Positions 1-9,517 of a stretch of DNA of 64,000 nucleotides are shown one piece after another. The notes beneath the pieces were generated by a model. The model made no database searches and was not told the DNA's origin. It saw only the letters and a list, made by a program, of their open reading frames with translations. A program made the position numbers and the translations under genes. Source of the DNA: Streptomyces sp. NA02950 (GTDB lineage: Bacteria; Actinomycetota; Actinomycetes; Streptomycetales; Streptomycetaceae); the NCBI RefSeq assembly GCF_013364155.1, contig NZ_CP054916.1, positions 5,639,001-5,703,000 of the forward strand, read 5' to 3'. Every line of letters starts with the position of its first letter. The stretch's first letter is position 1.

Positions 1-904
1 ACTCGGTGACCAGCGCGTACCGGCCGTCGAAGAGCCCGGGGACGGTGGTCAGCAGCGCTTGGGCGTACTCGCGGTAGCCGGGGGTGAACTCCTCGGAGCC
101 GAAGTTCACCGGCAGCCCGCCGCCGATGTCGAGGGTGTCGACCTGCCGCCGGCCGACCGCCGCGTTGATCTCCTCGGCCAGCTCGTACGTCGCCCGGACG
201 CCCGCCGCCATCAGCTCCAGCGGGATGCCCTGGGAGCCGACGTGGGCGTGCAGCCGGGTCAGCCACGGCCGCTCCGTGAAGGCGCGGACGACGCGGTTCC
301 ACGCGCCCGGGTCCTGGAGGGCGACGCCGAACTTGGAGGTCGCGGTGGCCGTGCTGAGCGCGTCGATGCTGCCTCCGCCCAGCTGCGGATTGACCCGCAG
401 CCCCACCTGGCCGTGCGGGGCCCGGGACGCGGCCTCGCCCCGGGGCTCGATCAGCGCGCCGAGCCGGTCCAGCTCCTGCGGATTGTCGGCGTTGAGGGCG
501 ATCCGCAGCCGCAGCGCCTCGTGCAGCTCGGCGGTGGTCTTGGCGGGGGAGTCCAGGACGATCCGCTCGGGCGGTACGCCCGCGGCGCGGGCCAGCGCCA
601 GTTCACCGGGGCTGGCCACCTCGCAGCCCAGCCCCTCGTCGGCCAGCAGCCGCAGTACGGGGACGAGCGCGGCGGCCTTCACCGCGAAGGCGTGCAGTAC
701 GGGGGTGCCGGGGGCGACGACCTCGTCGAAGGCCGTGCGCAGCTCCGCCGCGGCGGAGCGGATTCCGGCCACGTCCAGCAGCCCCACCACGGGCTGATCG
801 GCCTCGATCAGCCCCTGCTCCACCGCGGCCCGTACGGCGCTCTCCCGCCGGGCGGCCGAAGCGGCCCCCGCCCCTGCCCCCGCTGCGACCGGATTCGATG
901 TCAT
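1..904 (-). CDS. PLP-dependent amino-acid decarboxylase, LysA/ornithine decarboxylase fold (partial)
   Basis: Read on the minus strand from an ATG at 904; the gene runs off the left edge, so about 300 N-terminal residues are visible. It matches fold-type III decarboxylases (diaminopimelate, ornithine and arginine decarboxylases). There is an HAFAVKA segment whose Lys would bind PLP, then GCEVASPGEL, a strand-rich barrel with VGLRVNPQ, a LHAHVGSQG segment, and the glycine loop DIGGG that holds the PLP phosphate. The alanine-rich first 20 residues look like a poorly conserved extension. It starts 4 nt after the stop of the broken kinase gene, so both probably belonged to one transcript. The substrate (diaminopimelate or another diamino acid) cannot be decided from this half. 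Confidence 0.8.
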   Translation of the reverse strand, partial: MTSNPVAAGAGAGAASAARRESAVRAAVEQGLIEADQPVVGLLDVAGIRSAAAELRTAFDEVVAPGTPVLHAFAVKAAALVPVLRLLADEGLGCEVASPGELALARAAGVPPERIVLDSPAKTTAELHEALRLRIALNADNPQELDRLGALIEPRGEAASRAPHGQVGLRVNPQLGGGSIDALSTATATSKFGVALQDPGAWNRVVRAFTERPWLTRLHAHVGSQGIPLELMAAGVRATYELAEEINAAVGRRQVDTLDIGGGLPVNFGSEEFTPGYREYAQALLTTVPGLFDGRYALVTE

Positions 905-908
905 GCCT

Positions 909-2307
909 TCAGCCAACCACCACGCCGCCCAGCCCGCCCAGCCCGCCCGGCTCACAGACCGGCGGTGAGAGACATCGGAACGTGCCGGACGTCGGCCTGT
1001 ACACGGTGCTCGCACAGGATTCCAGGGCGATGTGCAGCCGGAGCGCGCGAGCGTCGCGTACGGATTTGTTCTCCGAGACGAGGTGGTACTCGACCTCTCG
1101 CGGGTCCCCTGAGCCGGAGGGCAGCATCGGAGCCGGCACCGACCTCGGTACGTCGGGCCTGAGGAGGGCCCGCACGGTGAGGGTGCAGCCGGTGCGGGTG
1201 GGCGCGTAGGTCACGTACGACAGGTCCTGCCACGGGACGTCCCAGACGGTCTGGCGCAGTTGCAGCGTCAGCCGGTCGCTGTTCACCCGAATGGCGCTGC
1301 GGTGCAGGTACGGCAGCGCGTGGGACAGGCCGGTCAGCAGGCAGGCGGCCGCGAGGACGCCGCCGAGGGCCAGTCCGATCGGCAGCTCGCCCGAGGATCC
1401 GGCCGAGGCCACCACCACCAGGGCGAGCGCCGCCAGCAGCGTCGGCCGACGCATACGCCGCCAGAAGGCGGCCCGGCCGCCGTCGTCGACGACGAACGCG
1501 TCCGTGGCCGGTGTGGGAGTGGTGCCCGGGCGAGGCTGGGTGGGCCGACCGGGCGGCTCGTGGGACGGGGCCTCCCGGCCCGGGGGCGGGACCTGCCGGT
1601 CGTGGGACGGGGCCCGCGGGTCGGACGGTGCGGACGGAGCGTGGTGGGTCGGCTGGGCGTGCGGCGGGGTGGGCGTCCGCGGGTCGAGGGCCGTGGGGTG
1701 CGGGCCGCGGCGGGGTCGAGCACCGTGGGCACCCCGTCCGTCAGCGCCGCCGCCACCTCCGCCGCCCGCGGCCGGGACTCGGGTGACTTCGTCAGGCACG
1801 CCTCGACCAGCGACCGCAGGCTCGGCGGCAGTCCGCCCAGGTGCGGCGGCTCGTGCACGACGCGGAACAGCAGGGCGTGCGTCGAGCCCTCGCCGAACGG
1901 GCCGCGCCCGGTCGCGGCGAAGTACAGCACGCCGCCGAGGGAGAAGATATCCGTCGGCGGCCCGGCCTCCCGCCCGGTCGCCTGCTCGGGCGACATGAAG
2001 CCGGGCGTGCCCATCACGGTTCCGGTCGCCGTGAGGGCCGTGCCTCCGCCGCCGTCGAGCGCCTTGGAGATCCCGAAGTCGATCACGCGTGGGCCGTCGT
2101 CGAGCAGCAACACGTTGGAGGGCTTCAGAAGCGCTGTCTGAAACCCGGATCGTTGGCGATCTCCGGCCGTACGAGCTTGACCGCGACCCGCCGCCCGGCG
2201 CCCGACTCGCCCAGGAAGACCTGGCCCATCCCGCCCCTGCCGAGGCGGCCGATCAGCCGGTACGGGCCGATCGCCGCAGGGTCGTCCGCCTGTAATGGCT
2301 GTGGCAA
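909..2307 (-). pseudogene. Ser/Thr protein kinase with central kinase-domain deletion and frameshift
   Basis: The N-terminal piece (probable TTG start at 2307 behind a GGGGGAA ribosome site) has the glycine loop GRGGMGQV and the ATP-binding Lys in VAVKLV, and stops at a TGA near 2127. The reading resumes in another frame at LKPSNVLLLDDG, followed by VIDFGISK (DFG) and GTPGFMSPEQA. The stretch that should link these, the C-helix, hinge and HRD catalytic loop, is absent, so no active kinase can be made. A second frame change lies in the Pro-rich linker near 1690-1790. After it come a membrane segment (LLAALALVVVASAG region) and a C-terminal domain of about 130 residues that looks PH-like, ending at 909. 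The fold of a membrane-anchored Hanks-type kinase is plain; loss of function is inferred from the missing core. Confidence 0.8.
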
Positions 2308-2466
2308 TGTTTCCCCCGCTCCGCAGACGCTCGCTGCGGGGCCCACGATACTCACGGTGCGGGGGCGGTTCCTGCCCTGTCCGTCCCTGCCGCCTGGGGG
2401 AACCGTGACGGACATGGCCCTGATCTGCCGCCCAGGGGGCGCCGTGTCCACTGCGCGTCCAGCTAC

Positions 2467-2979
2467 TCAGCCGCGCTTCAGATCTTTGGCCATGACGGCG
2501 AACAGAGGCGAGTCGTCTGACGGCTTCGCTTCACCCGCCTCGTTGTATCCCCAACTCTCATACAAGGCTTTGACTTTGTGGTGAGCGGAGTCAACCTGGA
2601 GCGTTACGACATCGGCTTCGACCGGTTCGAGCAGTGCGTCATGGATCTGCTTTGCCCGGCCGGTCCCACGCCATTGGGGGACCACCATCAATTCTGACAG
2701 CGCGAAGACTGATCCCCTGGTAGTGGCAGGCCGCCGATGCCCCTTCCACCATCCACCCGGCTTGAGTATGGAGCCGTATGCGTACCCGACAGGCACGTCG
2801 TCCTCCCACCCTGATATACATTGCCAGTTCTCACGTGAGGACCACAGGTCGAGGAAGTACGAGAAGCGGTCACGCGAATAAAACGGGTTCGGTTCATTCG
2901 CGTACGCCTCGTCGTGGATGTCAAGCAGCAGGGACCTGACATCCCGAGCATCAGCATGCGTGTAGCACTTCAGATCCAT
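2467..2979 (-). CDS. GNAT-family N-acetyltransferase
   Basis: A 170-residue protein starting MDLKCYTHADARDVR. A longer in-frame reading exists upstream but overlaps the regulator gene and is not GNAT-like. The acetyl-CoA binding core is visible as LSELMVVPQWRGTGRAKQIHDALL, matching the family V..x.RGxGxA/G pattern, followed by a typical C-terminal strand (VVTLQVDSAHHKVKALYES). The acceptor substrate is unknown. It overlaps the end of the upstream XRE-type regulator gene by 10 bp on the same strand, so the two are very likely co-transcribed and the regulator may control or sense the modification. Confidence 0.82.
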   Translation of the reverse strand: MDLKCYTHADARDVRSLLLDIHDEAYANEPNPFYSRDRFSYFLDLWSSRENWQCISGWEDDVPVGYAYGSILKPGGWWKGHRRPATTRGSVFALSELMVVPQWRGTGRAKQIHDALLEPVEADVVTLQVDSAHHKVKALYESWGYNEAGEAKPSDDSPLFAVMAKDLKRG

Positions 2980-4220
2980 TGGCTGGACTCCTCGATCCAC
3001 TCGACGATTTCGGGACTCTTTGAGCCCGAGGCTACGATCAGCTTTCGGGTGGCGGCCAGAGTGTGAGCGGTTCTCCGCGATCCGGAAGAGGGCGGCAGCA
3101 ATGCATGAGTCTGCCTGCCTGTCGCACAGGCCAGCTCCAGGTCTCCCTGCCTGGCCTGAGCCAGCGCCAGATGGGCTGTATATAGAGCCTTGTTGCGGGC
3201 CATGCCGTCCGGGATGGCGGCGAGCGTGCGATGCAGCCAGTAATCTGCCCGGCCATGATCGCCCAGGGCCGACCAGATGAACGAGGACAGAGCGTCCATC
3301 TCGCTGGTGTCGAAGAACTTGATCCACTCTGGCCGCTGCTCGTCGGCGCAACGGGCGAAGGCACGCTCCGCGTCAGCGAGGGCTCGCAGAGCCTCCGAGC
3401 GATGCCGAATGCGCACAAGTCCGTTGGCGTTCCGGATGTGCCCGAGAGAGGCGTACAACGGGTCTCTCCGGGCGATGGAGGAGCGCTTCATCACCTCTGC
3501 CCCGGCGACGGCCTCGGCGTGGTTCTCGCCCTGGCTGGAAGTAAGAGTCAGATGGTTCCAGACGTGATACATCGTCTCGCTGTCGCGGGACAGGCCGGCG
3601 AGGGTCAGAGCCTTGTCGAGATGAGCGCGTGCACGCTGCGGAGAGCTTGCGTCGATGGCCGCGAAAGCCGCAGAGCTGATGACATCTGCGGCAAGCCTAT
3701 GCAGCATATTTCGCACACGAGTTGAGGGTGATGAGACGGCAAGGGTGGACTGAATTCGCGAAGCCAGTGCTACGGCAAGGTTTTCCACCTTCCGTGATCC
3801 TCCTACCGCTTGGTCCCGTTGGAGGATGGCCACGTATTCCTCATGGAATCGTCGGACGTCGTTGACGCCAAGGCGCCCCTGGGCGGGTGCGTAGGGAGCG
3901 GCAACGGCCAGGGCCGTACCGCTTGTGGCGGTCAGGAACGCACGTCGGTGCACGGGATCCTCCTCCGGTGGCACGATGCGCTTCTTGCGGGGCGCGAACC
4001 CCAGGTCTTCGGCGCTGGCTCCAAGAACCTTCTCCAGGCACAGCCTGATGCGGTCCTGCGGCCACTTGGTCTCGCCGCGCAGCCATCGCCGGATGTCGGC
4101 ATCGGTGACGTTGCCTGGCTTGCCTGTCAGGAGTTCGATCTCAGCATTGATCTGACGCGCTAATTCTGCCTGAGAGAAGCCGAGTTCGCCGATGCGCCGC
4201 GTCGCAGGCCGGGATACCAC
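2970..4220 (-). CDS. XRE-type helix-turn-helix regulator with TPR-like C-terminal domain
   Basis: N-terminal helix-turn-helix of the Streptomyces type (FSQAELARQINAEI, GNVTDADIRRWLRGETKWPQ), then a Tat-like or hydrophobic stretch (RRAFLTATSGTALAVAA), then about 280 residues of helical repeats resembling TPRs. The reading frame is open back to a GTG at 4271. A GTG at 4220 gives a better-sized N-terminus for the family and is used here; neither start has a strong ribosome site. Its 5' end overlaps the first codons of the plus-strand asparagine-synthetase-like gene, which suggests a rearrangement joined them. It is followed by an overlapping GNAT gene. Confidence 0.72.
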   Translation of the reverse strand: MVSRPATRRIGELGFSQAELARQINAEIELLTGKPGNVTDADIRRWLRGETKWPQDRIRLCLEKVLGASAEDLGFAPRKKRIVPPEEDPVHRRAFLTATSGTALAVAAPYAPAQGRLGVNDVRRFHEEYVAILQRDQAVGGSRKVENLAVALASRIQSTLAVSSPSTRVRNMLHRLAADVISSAAFAAIDASSPQRARAHLDKALTLAGLSRDSETMYHVWNHLTLTSSQGENHAEAVAGAEVMKRSSIARRDPLYASLGHIRNANGLVRIRHRSEALRALADAERAFARCADEQRPEWIKFFDTSEMDALSSFIWSALGDHGRADYWLHRTLAAIPDGMARNKALYTAHLALAQARQGDLELACATGRQTHALLPPSSGSRRTAHTLAATRKLIVASGSKSPEIVEWIEESSQWI

Positions 4221-5597
4221 CGATCCGAGCCCCCGCAACCTCCCCCCGGGAGACTTCGACAAGGCCCGCACGCTGGCCGAACAGTGGCCTACGGACTACG
4301 TGCTCGTGGAGACCGCCCCCGGTGACCCCTGCCGTGTCACCGCAGGCCCCGGAGGCATCGCACCGCTCTACGTCGCGCACGACCGTACGAGCCTGCACGG
4401 GTCGTGGGACATGGCCGACCTCGCCGAATACGCTGTCGGGCTGAGCCCTCGCGAAGTCGCGCGGCTGCTGATCTACCGGCCCCGGTACAGCGCCGAAACC
4501 GTTTTCCGAGGCATTCACCGAGTGACGAGCGCACGACGGCGGTCTTCGGCGGTCACCTGTACCTGCACTACCCCGAACCCGCCTTGCACAGTGGCCCACG
4601 TGAACTGAGGCCTGATGCCGATGTGCTCGGCGCCTTCGTCAACGCAATGGACGACGCCCTTGACCTCCGGCCGCTCGACTCTGTGGAGACAGCGCTTCAT
4701 CTGACGGGCGGGTTCGACTCCGGCACTGTGGGGACCCGTCTCGCGGAGCGCTACCCGAACCGGTTCCCCACGGCCGCGCTCCTCATCGGCGGCCCCGGGC
4801 GTGCTCACCAGATCCGGCGGCGTACCGAAATCCTCAAGACCCTCCCGTTCGCCGAGCCGGATCACCTGATCGACGCCATCGAGTACGCTCCGCTGACGGC
4901 CGACTGCGCCCGTGTCCGGGGCGAGCGAATCAGCCCGTACGAGGAACCCTTGCACCGCCCGTTCACCCGACTGACCGAAGTGCTGGCCGAGCACGGGGCC
5001 CGGGTGGTCGTGACGGGACTCGGCGGGGATGAAATGGTGGCCCTCTCGCAGGACGAGTACCCACACAAGTCCATGGGCGAGATCAGCGACGCCCTTCCCT
5101 GGGTCGGCCAACGAGCACGGGAGGCGCTCGCCTACGCGGACGACGGCATCGCACCGCCGGCCGCAGTCAACAGCATGACCTTGCTGTCTCTGGAGACCAC
5201 GGCCCCCGTGCTGATGCGAGCCGGCATCTGGCCCCTGCACCCCTTCGCCGACCCCGGCATGGTGCAACTCGGCGAGTGGCTTCCCATGCACTGGCGCGAG
5301 CTGAAGCAACTTCAGCGGCGACGCCTCGCTTCACTTGGGCTGGGCCCGGACGTCACCGAGTCCCGCGTGCGGGAGTCTTTCGCGGAGGTCGTCCAACACT
5401 CATTGACCACGCACGCTAGGCAGTTGTTCGCCCGGATGCTCATCGACGGCTCGCCGCTCTTCGATGAACAGCTGGTCGATCGTGACGGCCTGCGCCTGGC
5501 CGTGCGACGACTGGCCGAAGAGCCCTACCGCGAAGACGGTGACGCGCAGCTCCTCGAAGTGCTGGATCTGCACTTCGCCGCCCAAGCCTTCCTGTGA
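4192..5597 (+). pseudogene. Asparagine-synthetase-like protein, frameshifted and probably 5'-truncated
   Basis: Two frames together make one protein. The first (4192 to about 4530) has a glutamine-amidotransferase-like region with GGIAPLYVAHD, LHGSWDMADL and YSAETVFRGIHRV. The second (from about 4530) continues with TTAVFGGHLYLHYPEP and the synthetase domain, including the nucleotide-binding loop LTGGFDSGTVG and VVTGLGGDEM. The break is at about 4515-4535 and needs a one-base shift. The N-terminus lacks a Cys-2 start and collides with the divergent regulator gene, so the 5' end is probably missing. Proteins of this type close isopeptide rings in lasso peptide pathways (the C protein) as well as making asparagine. 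The GNAT 50 bp downstream would fit an acetylated-lasso type cluster, but no precursor or leader peptidase is visible. That link is a guess. Confidence 0.7.
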
Positions 5598-5648
5598 ACC
5601 ATGCGGGTATCCACACCGGTTTGTCGCCGGCCGACCCCAGGAGACAAC

Positions 5649-6215
5649 GTGTTCGCCATGCGCCCGGCCACCGCCGACGACATCCCTGCCGTAGAGAACA
5701 TGATCCTCGCCCGCTCTGTGTGGCTGGAGGAGCGAGGGCATCCGAGCTGGCGGAAGAACGCTACGGAACTCGCACAGCAGGCAGAGAACTCTGACGGTGA
5801 TGTGTGGGTCCTCGCCGAGGAGGGCGGACAGATCATCGGCTTCACCACCGTGCGGGAACAGACCCCACCCTGGGGCTGGACGCATGACGAGCTGAACGAG
5901 TCGGCCCACTACCTCTACTCCACGGTCACCGACCCGGCACACTGCGAGAAGAAGCCGGGAGCCGTCATGGGACTGTGGGCGGTGGACCGGGCCGCCCGGG
6001 AGGGGAAGGCATGGGTCCGTCGTGGCTGCAACTTCCCCGGATTGGTGAGGTACAACGAGACCCAGGGCTTCAGCCTGGTGCACGAAGTGCAGCGCACGAA
6101 CAACCGGGTCTACCTGATGGGCCGACGGGCCGAGCGCATCGCTGACCTCGAAGAGAGGTTCCAGGCCCTGTCGCCGCACCCCCAAGGCCCCGTTCAATGT
6201 TTTGGCAGGCGTTGA
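5649..6215 (+). CDS. GNAT-family N-acetyltransferase
   Basis: The start is set at GTG 5649, which sits 6-7 bases after an AGGAG ribosome site; an upstream ATG at 5601 has none. The protein opens with the typical GNAT N-terminal MRPATADDIPAVENM and contains two beta-strand blocks (WVLAEEGGQIIGFTTV, KKPGAVMGLWAVDRAARE) and a C-terminal YNETQGFSLVHEVQ. The canonical R/QxxGxG/A acetyl-CoA loop is not obvious, so it is a divergent member. It follows the asparagine-synthetase-like pseudogene on the same strand. The last about 20 residues run into sequence that looks like a different gene remnant, so the tail may be artificial. Confidence 0.7.
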   Translation: MFAMRPATADDIPAVENMILARSVWLEERGHPSWRKNATELAQQAENSDGDVWVLAEEGGQIIGFTTVREQTPPWGWTHDELNESAHYLYSTVTDPAHCEKKPGAVMGLWAVDRAAREGKAWVRRGCNFPGLVRYNETQGFSLVHEVQRTNNRVYLMGRRAERIADLEERFQALSPHPQGPVQCFGRR

Positions 6216-6522
6216 GCGGGGCTCTCAGCGGGTCTGCCGTCGGAGTGTGTGCGGCGACCAGGTCGCGGCCGAGGCCGTGCAGCGGGCCGCCGATCCGCTG
6301 TGCGAGCCCGTCTCGCAGCTCCGTCAGCCGCTCGATGCGCTCGTCGGGATACGCCGGCCGGCGCCGGACGATCATGTTGGGGAGGGTGCGCGGGCCGGGC
6401 TCCCCGTCGGTCCGGGCCCCGTCGGCCCGGCGGCGTCCGCGTCCCCGATCCGCATGGGTCCCGTTCCTTCCGTTCTTTTCCGGTTCTTTTCCGGGGTGAG
6501 CGCCATGGTCGTGGCCAGCCGC
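6216..6522 (-). other. Intergenic stretch with a possible truncated ORF
   Basis: No complete gene is visible. On the minus strand a short open frame (ATG at 6375) reads MIVRRRPAYPDERIERLTEL and continues in helical, charged style to about 6200, where it merges with the 3' end of the GNAT gene. It has the look of a real protein fragment cut by the edge of the accessory patch, but I recognise no family. The T-rich CCGTTCTTTTCC repeats near 6470-6495 may be the tail of a terminator. Confidence 0.3.
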
Positions 6523-7572
6523 CTACAACTCCACCAGCACCGCACCGAAGTACCGTCCCTCGATCAACTCGGCCAGCGCGCGCGGCGCTTGGCTGATCCC
6601 GGTCAGCCGGGTGTGCGGATAGACGACCGTGCCCTCGCGCAGCGCGCGGCCGAATTCGCGCGCGTACTCGGGCAGGGCGTCCTGGTGGTCGTAGCCGCTG
6701 ATGCCGCGCAGTGTGACCCCGCGGGCGACCAGGGCCAGGGTGCTGATGCCGGTGCGGGCCAGGATGTCGTCGGACAGCTGGGCGGCCAGCGCGCCGACGA
6801 TCGCGAACCGGGCCTTGCGGCGGGCCAGCGCCAGCGCGGCCTGGAGCTGTTCACCGCCGACGGTGTCGAAGAGGACGTCGATGCCGTCGGGAGCCGCCGC
6901 CCGCAGTTGCTCCTCGATCGGCCCGGCGCCGCGCAGCACCACCGCGTCGTAGCCCAGCTCCCCGACCAGCCGGGCGGCCTTCTCCCGGGAGCCGGTGGAG
7001 CCGATGACCCGCACCGCGCCGTGCAGCCGGGCGAACTGCCCGGCCAGCGAGCCCACCCCGCCCGCGGCGCCGGTGACGAAGACGGTGTCCCCGCGCCGTA
7101 CGCCCGCCCCGCGCACCACCCCCAGCCAGGCGGGGAAGCCCTGGGAGAGCTGGGCGGCGGGGTCGGGCAGCCCGTCGCCGTCGAGCGGCCGGGCGTCGGC
7201 CGCGTCCACGACGGCGTACTCGCGCCAGCCGAGGGAGTGCCGCACCAGCGTGCCGGGGGCGGGGCCGCCGTCCGGCGCGCTGATCACCTCGCCGACCGCG
7301 GGGCCGCGCATCGGCGCACCGGGTTCGGCCACCGGTAGCGGCCGAGGCAGGCCGAGGGCGGCCAGGCCGGTCCGGGGGAGCGGGCGCATCGCGGCGGTGA
7401 CGCTCATCAGCCGGTTGCGCACCAGCAGCCGGCCGGGGCCGGGGACGGGCAGCGGGGCGGTCACCACTTCGAAGTGGGCGGTGGTGAGCGCCCCGTCGGA
7501 CAACCGGGCGGCCAGCCGGACCTCGCGGTGGGTGGCGGGCGGCGGGACCGGTCCGGCGGCGGATGGCGGCAC
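6523..7572 (-). CDS. NADP-dependent oxidoreductase of the zinc-free MDR family
   Basis: A 349-residue protein with GTG start at 7572 behind a GAGGAG ribosome site. It has an N-terminal GroES-like half (PGPGRLLVRNRLMSV) and a Rossmann half with VFVTGAAGGVGSLAGQFARL, an NADP-binding SREKAARL after strand two, then DVLFDTVGGEQL. This is the pattern of leukotriene B4 12-hydroxydehydrogenase and curcumin-reductase type double-bond reductases, which reduce alpha,beta-unsaturated carbonyls. There are no zinc ligands. It is transcribed away from the hut operon and appears to be a single gene. Confidence 0.85.
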   Translation of the reverse strand: MPPSAAGPVPPPATHREVRLAARLSDGALTTAHFEVVTAPLPVPGPGRLLVRNRLMSVTAAMRPLPRTGLAALGLPRPLPVAEPGAPMRGPAVGEVISAPDGGPAPGTLVRHSLGWREYAVVDAADARPLDGDGLPDPAAQLSQGFPAWLGVVRGAGVRRGDTVFVTGAAGGVGSLAGQFARLHGAVRVIGSTGSREKAARLVGELGYDAVVLRGAGPIEEQLRAAAPDGIDVLFDTVGGEQLQAALALARRKARFAIVGALAAQLSDDILARTGISTLALVARGVTLRGISGYDHQDALPEYAREFGRALREGTVVYPHTRLTGISQAPRALAELIEGRYFGAVLVEL

Positions 7573-7781
7573 GGGGGCTCCTCGGCATGGTCCGGGGCAC
7601 GAGGCCCGGTGCGGGCGGCTACCCCGTCGTGGGGGACCCGTCGGGAGGGGACCCCGTCGGGCGGGGACTCCGTGACGCTAAGCCCCGGCGCGGACCCCGG
7701 ACGTGAGGCCGCCACGCGTCCGCGCCCGGAGCCGCGGTGAACCACCCGGGTGCATGCGGCGGGCCACCGCACGCGGCGCTA

Positions 7782-7818
7782 TTGACTAGCTCTATTCATC
7801 GAAGCCAAGATGTGAATA
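7782..7818 (+). promoter_or_regulatory. Probable hut operon promoter with overlapping inverted repeat
   Basis: TTGACT at 7782-7787 and CAAGAT at 7806-7811 are separated by 18 bp, a fair housekeeping-type promoter. An inverted repeat TATTCA (7793-7798) / TGAATA (7813-7818) with a 14-bp gap overlaps the -10 region and could be a repressor site. It lies 35-70 bp before hutU. Confidence 0.45.
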
Positions 7819-7852
7819 TCTCGATCCAGTCGACGGCAGGGAGGCACGGCCC

Positions 7853-9517
7853 ATGTCAGGTCCGCGACCCGTACGGGCACCGCGCGGTACGGAGCTCAGT
7901 GCCCGGGGGTGGCAGCAGGAAGCCGCCCTCCGGATGCTCCAGAACAACCTCGACCCGGAGGTGGCCGAGCACCCCGACAAGCTGGTCGTCTACGGCGGCA
8001 CCGGCAAGGCGGCCCGCGACTGGCGTTCGTTCGACGCCATGGTCCGCACCCTGCGGACGCTCAAGCAGGACGAGACGATGCTCGTCCAGTCGGGCCGTCC
8101 GGTCGGGGTGATGCAGACCCACGAGTGGGCGCCGCGGGTGCTGATCGCCAACTCCAACCTGGTCGGCGACTGGGCCACCTGGGAGGAGTTCCGCCGCCTG
8201 GAGGCGCTGGGCCTGACCATGTACGGCCAGATGACCGCGGGTTCGTGGATCTACATCGGCACCCAGGGCATCCTCCAGGGCACCTACGAGACCTTCGCGG
8301 CCGTGGCGGCCAGGAAGTTCAACGGCACCCTGGCCGGGACCATCACGCTCACCGCGGGCCTGGGCGGCATGGGCGGCGCCCAGCCGCTCGCCGTCACCAT
8401 GAACGACGGTGTGGCGATCTGCGTCGACTGCGATCCGCGCGCCATCGAGCGCCGGATCGAGCACCGCTATCTGGACGTCCGGGCCGACAGCCTGGACCAC
8501 GCCGTCCAGCTGGCCACCGAGGCGCGGGACGCCCGCCGCCCGCTGTCGATCGGTGTGCTGGGGAACGCGGCCGAGCTGGTCCCGCGGCTCCTCGCGATGA
8601 ACGCCCCCATCGACATCGTCACCGACCAGACCAGCGCCCACGACCCGCTGGCGTATCTGCCGCTCGGCGTGGACTTCGACGAGATGGCGTCGTACGCCGC
8701 CGAGAAGCCCGCCGACTTCACCCGGCGGGCGCGGGAGTCCATGGCCCGGCATGTCGAGGCCATGGTGGGCTTCATGGACGCGGGCGCCGAGGTCTTCGAC
8801 TACGGCAACTCCATCCGCGGCGAGGCCAAGCTGGCGGGCTTCGAGCGCGCCTTCGCCTTCCCCGGCTTCGTCCCCGCCTACATCCGCCCGCTGTTCTGCG
8901 AGGGCAAGGGCCCGTTCCGGTGGGCTGCGCTGTCCGGCGACCCCAAGGACATCGCCGCCACCGACAAGGCGATCCTGGAGCTGTTCCCGGAGAACGGGTC
9001 ACTGGCCCGCTGGATCAAGATGGCGGGGGAGCGGGTGCACTTCCAGGGGCTGCCCGCCCGTATCTGCTGGCTCGGCTACGGCGAGCGCGACAAGGCGGGC
9101 GAGCGGTTCAACGAGATGGTGGCCGACGGCACCCTCGCCGCCCCGCTGGCCATCGGCCGTGACCACCTCGACTGCGGCTCGGTGGCCTCCCCGTACCGCG
9201 AGACCGAGGCCATGCTCGACGGCTCGGACGCCATCGCCGACTGGCCGCTGCTCAACGCCATGGTCAATGTCGCCTCGGGCGCCTCCTGGGTCTCCATCCA
9301 CCACGGCGGCGGCGTCGGCATGGGCCGCTCGATCCACGCGGGCCAGGTCACCGTGGCCGACGGCACCGCGCTGGCGGACGAGAAGATCCGCCGGGTGCTG
9401 ACCAACGACCCGGGCATGGGCGTGATCCGCCACGTCGACGCGGGCTACGACCGTGCCGACGAGGTGGCACAGGAGCGCGATGTGCGCGTCCCGATGCGCG
9501 AGGAAGGGACGGCGTGA
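7853..9517 (+). CDS. hutU: Urocanate hydratase
   Basis: A 554-residue cytosolic enzyme, the normal size. It converts urocanate to 4-imidazolone-5-propionate, the second step of histidine breakdown, using tightly bound NAD+. Family signatures include [12 protein letters not shown] near the N-terminus, [38 protein letters not shown], the NAD loop [15 protein letters not shown], and the C-terminal [17 protein letters not shown]. The ATG at 7853 follows a GGGAGG ribosome site. Its stop overlaps the GTG of the next gene (GTGA), so it leads an operon of four genes. No histidine ammonia-lyase is present in the window. Confidence 0.97.
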   Translation: MSGPRPVRAPRGTELSARGWQQEAALRMLQNNLDPEVAEHPDKLVVYGGTGKAARDWRSFDAMVRTLRTLKQDETMLVQSGRPVGVMQTHEWAPRVLIANSNLVGDWATWEEFRRLEALGLTMYGQMTAGSWIYIGTQGILQGTYETFAAVAARKFNGTLAGTITLTAGLGGMGGAQPLAVTMNDGVAICVDCDPRAIERRIEHRYLDVRADSLDHAVQLATEARDARRPLSIGVLGNAAELVPRLLAMNAPIDIVTDQTSAHDPLAYLPLGVDFDEMASYAAEKPADFTRRARESMARHVEAMVGFMDAGAEVFDYGNSIRGEAKLAGFERAFAFPGFVPAYIRPLFCEGKGPFRWAALSGDPKDIAATDKAILELFPENGSLARWIKMAGERVHFQGLPARICWLGYGERDKAGERFNEMVADGTLAAPLAIGRDHLDCGSVASPYRETEAMLDGSDAIADWPLLNAMVNVASGASWVSIHHGGGVGMGRSIHAGQVTVADGTALADEKIRRVLTNDPGMGVIRHVDAGYDRADEVAQERDVRVPMREEGTA

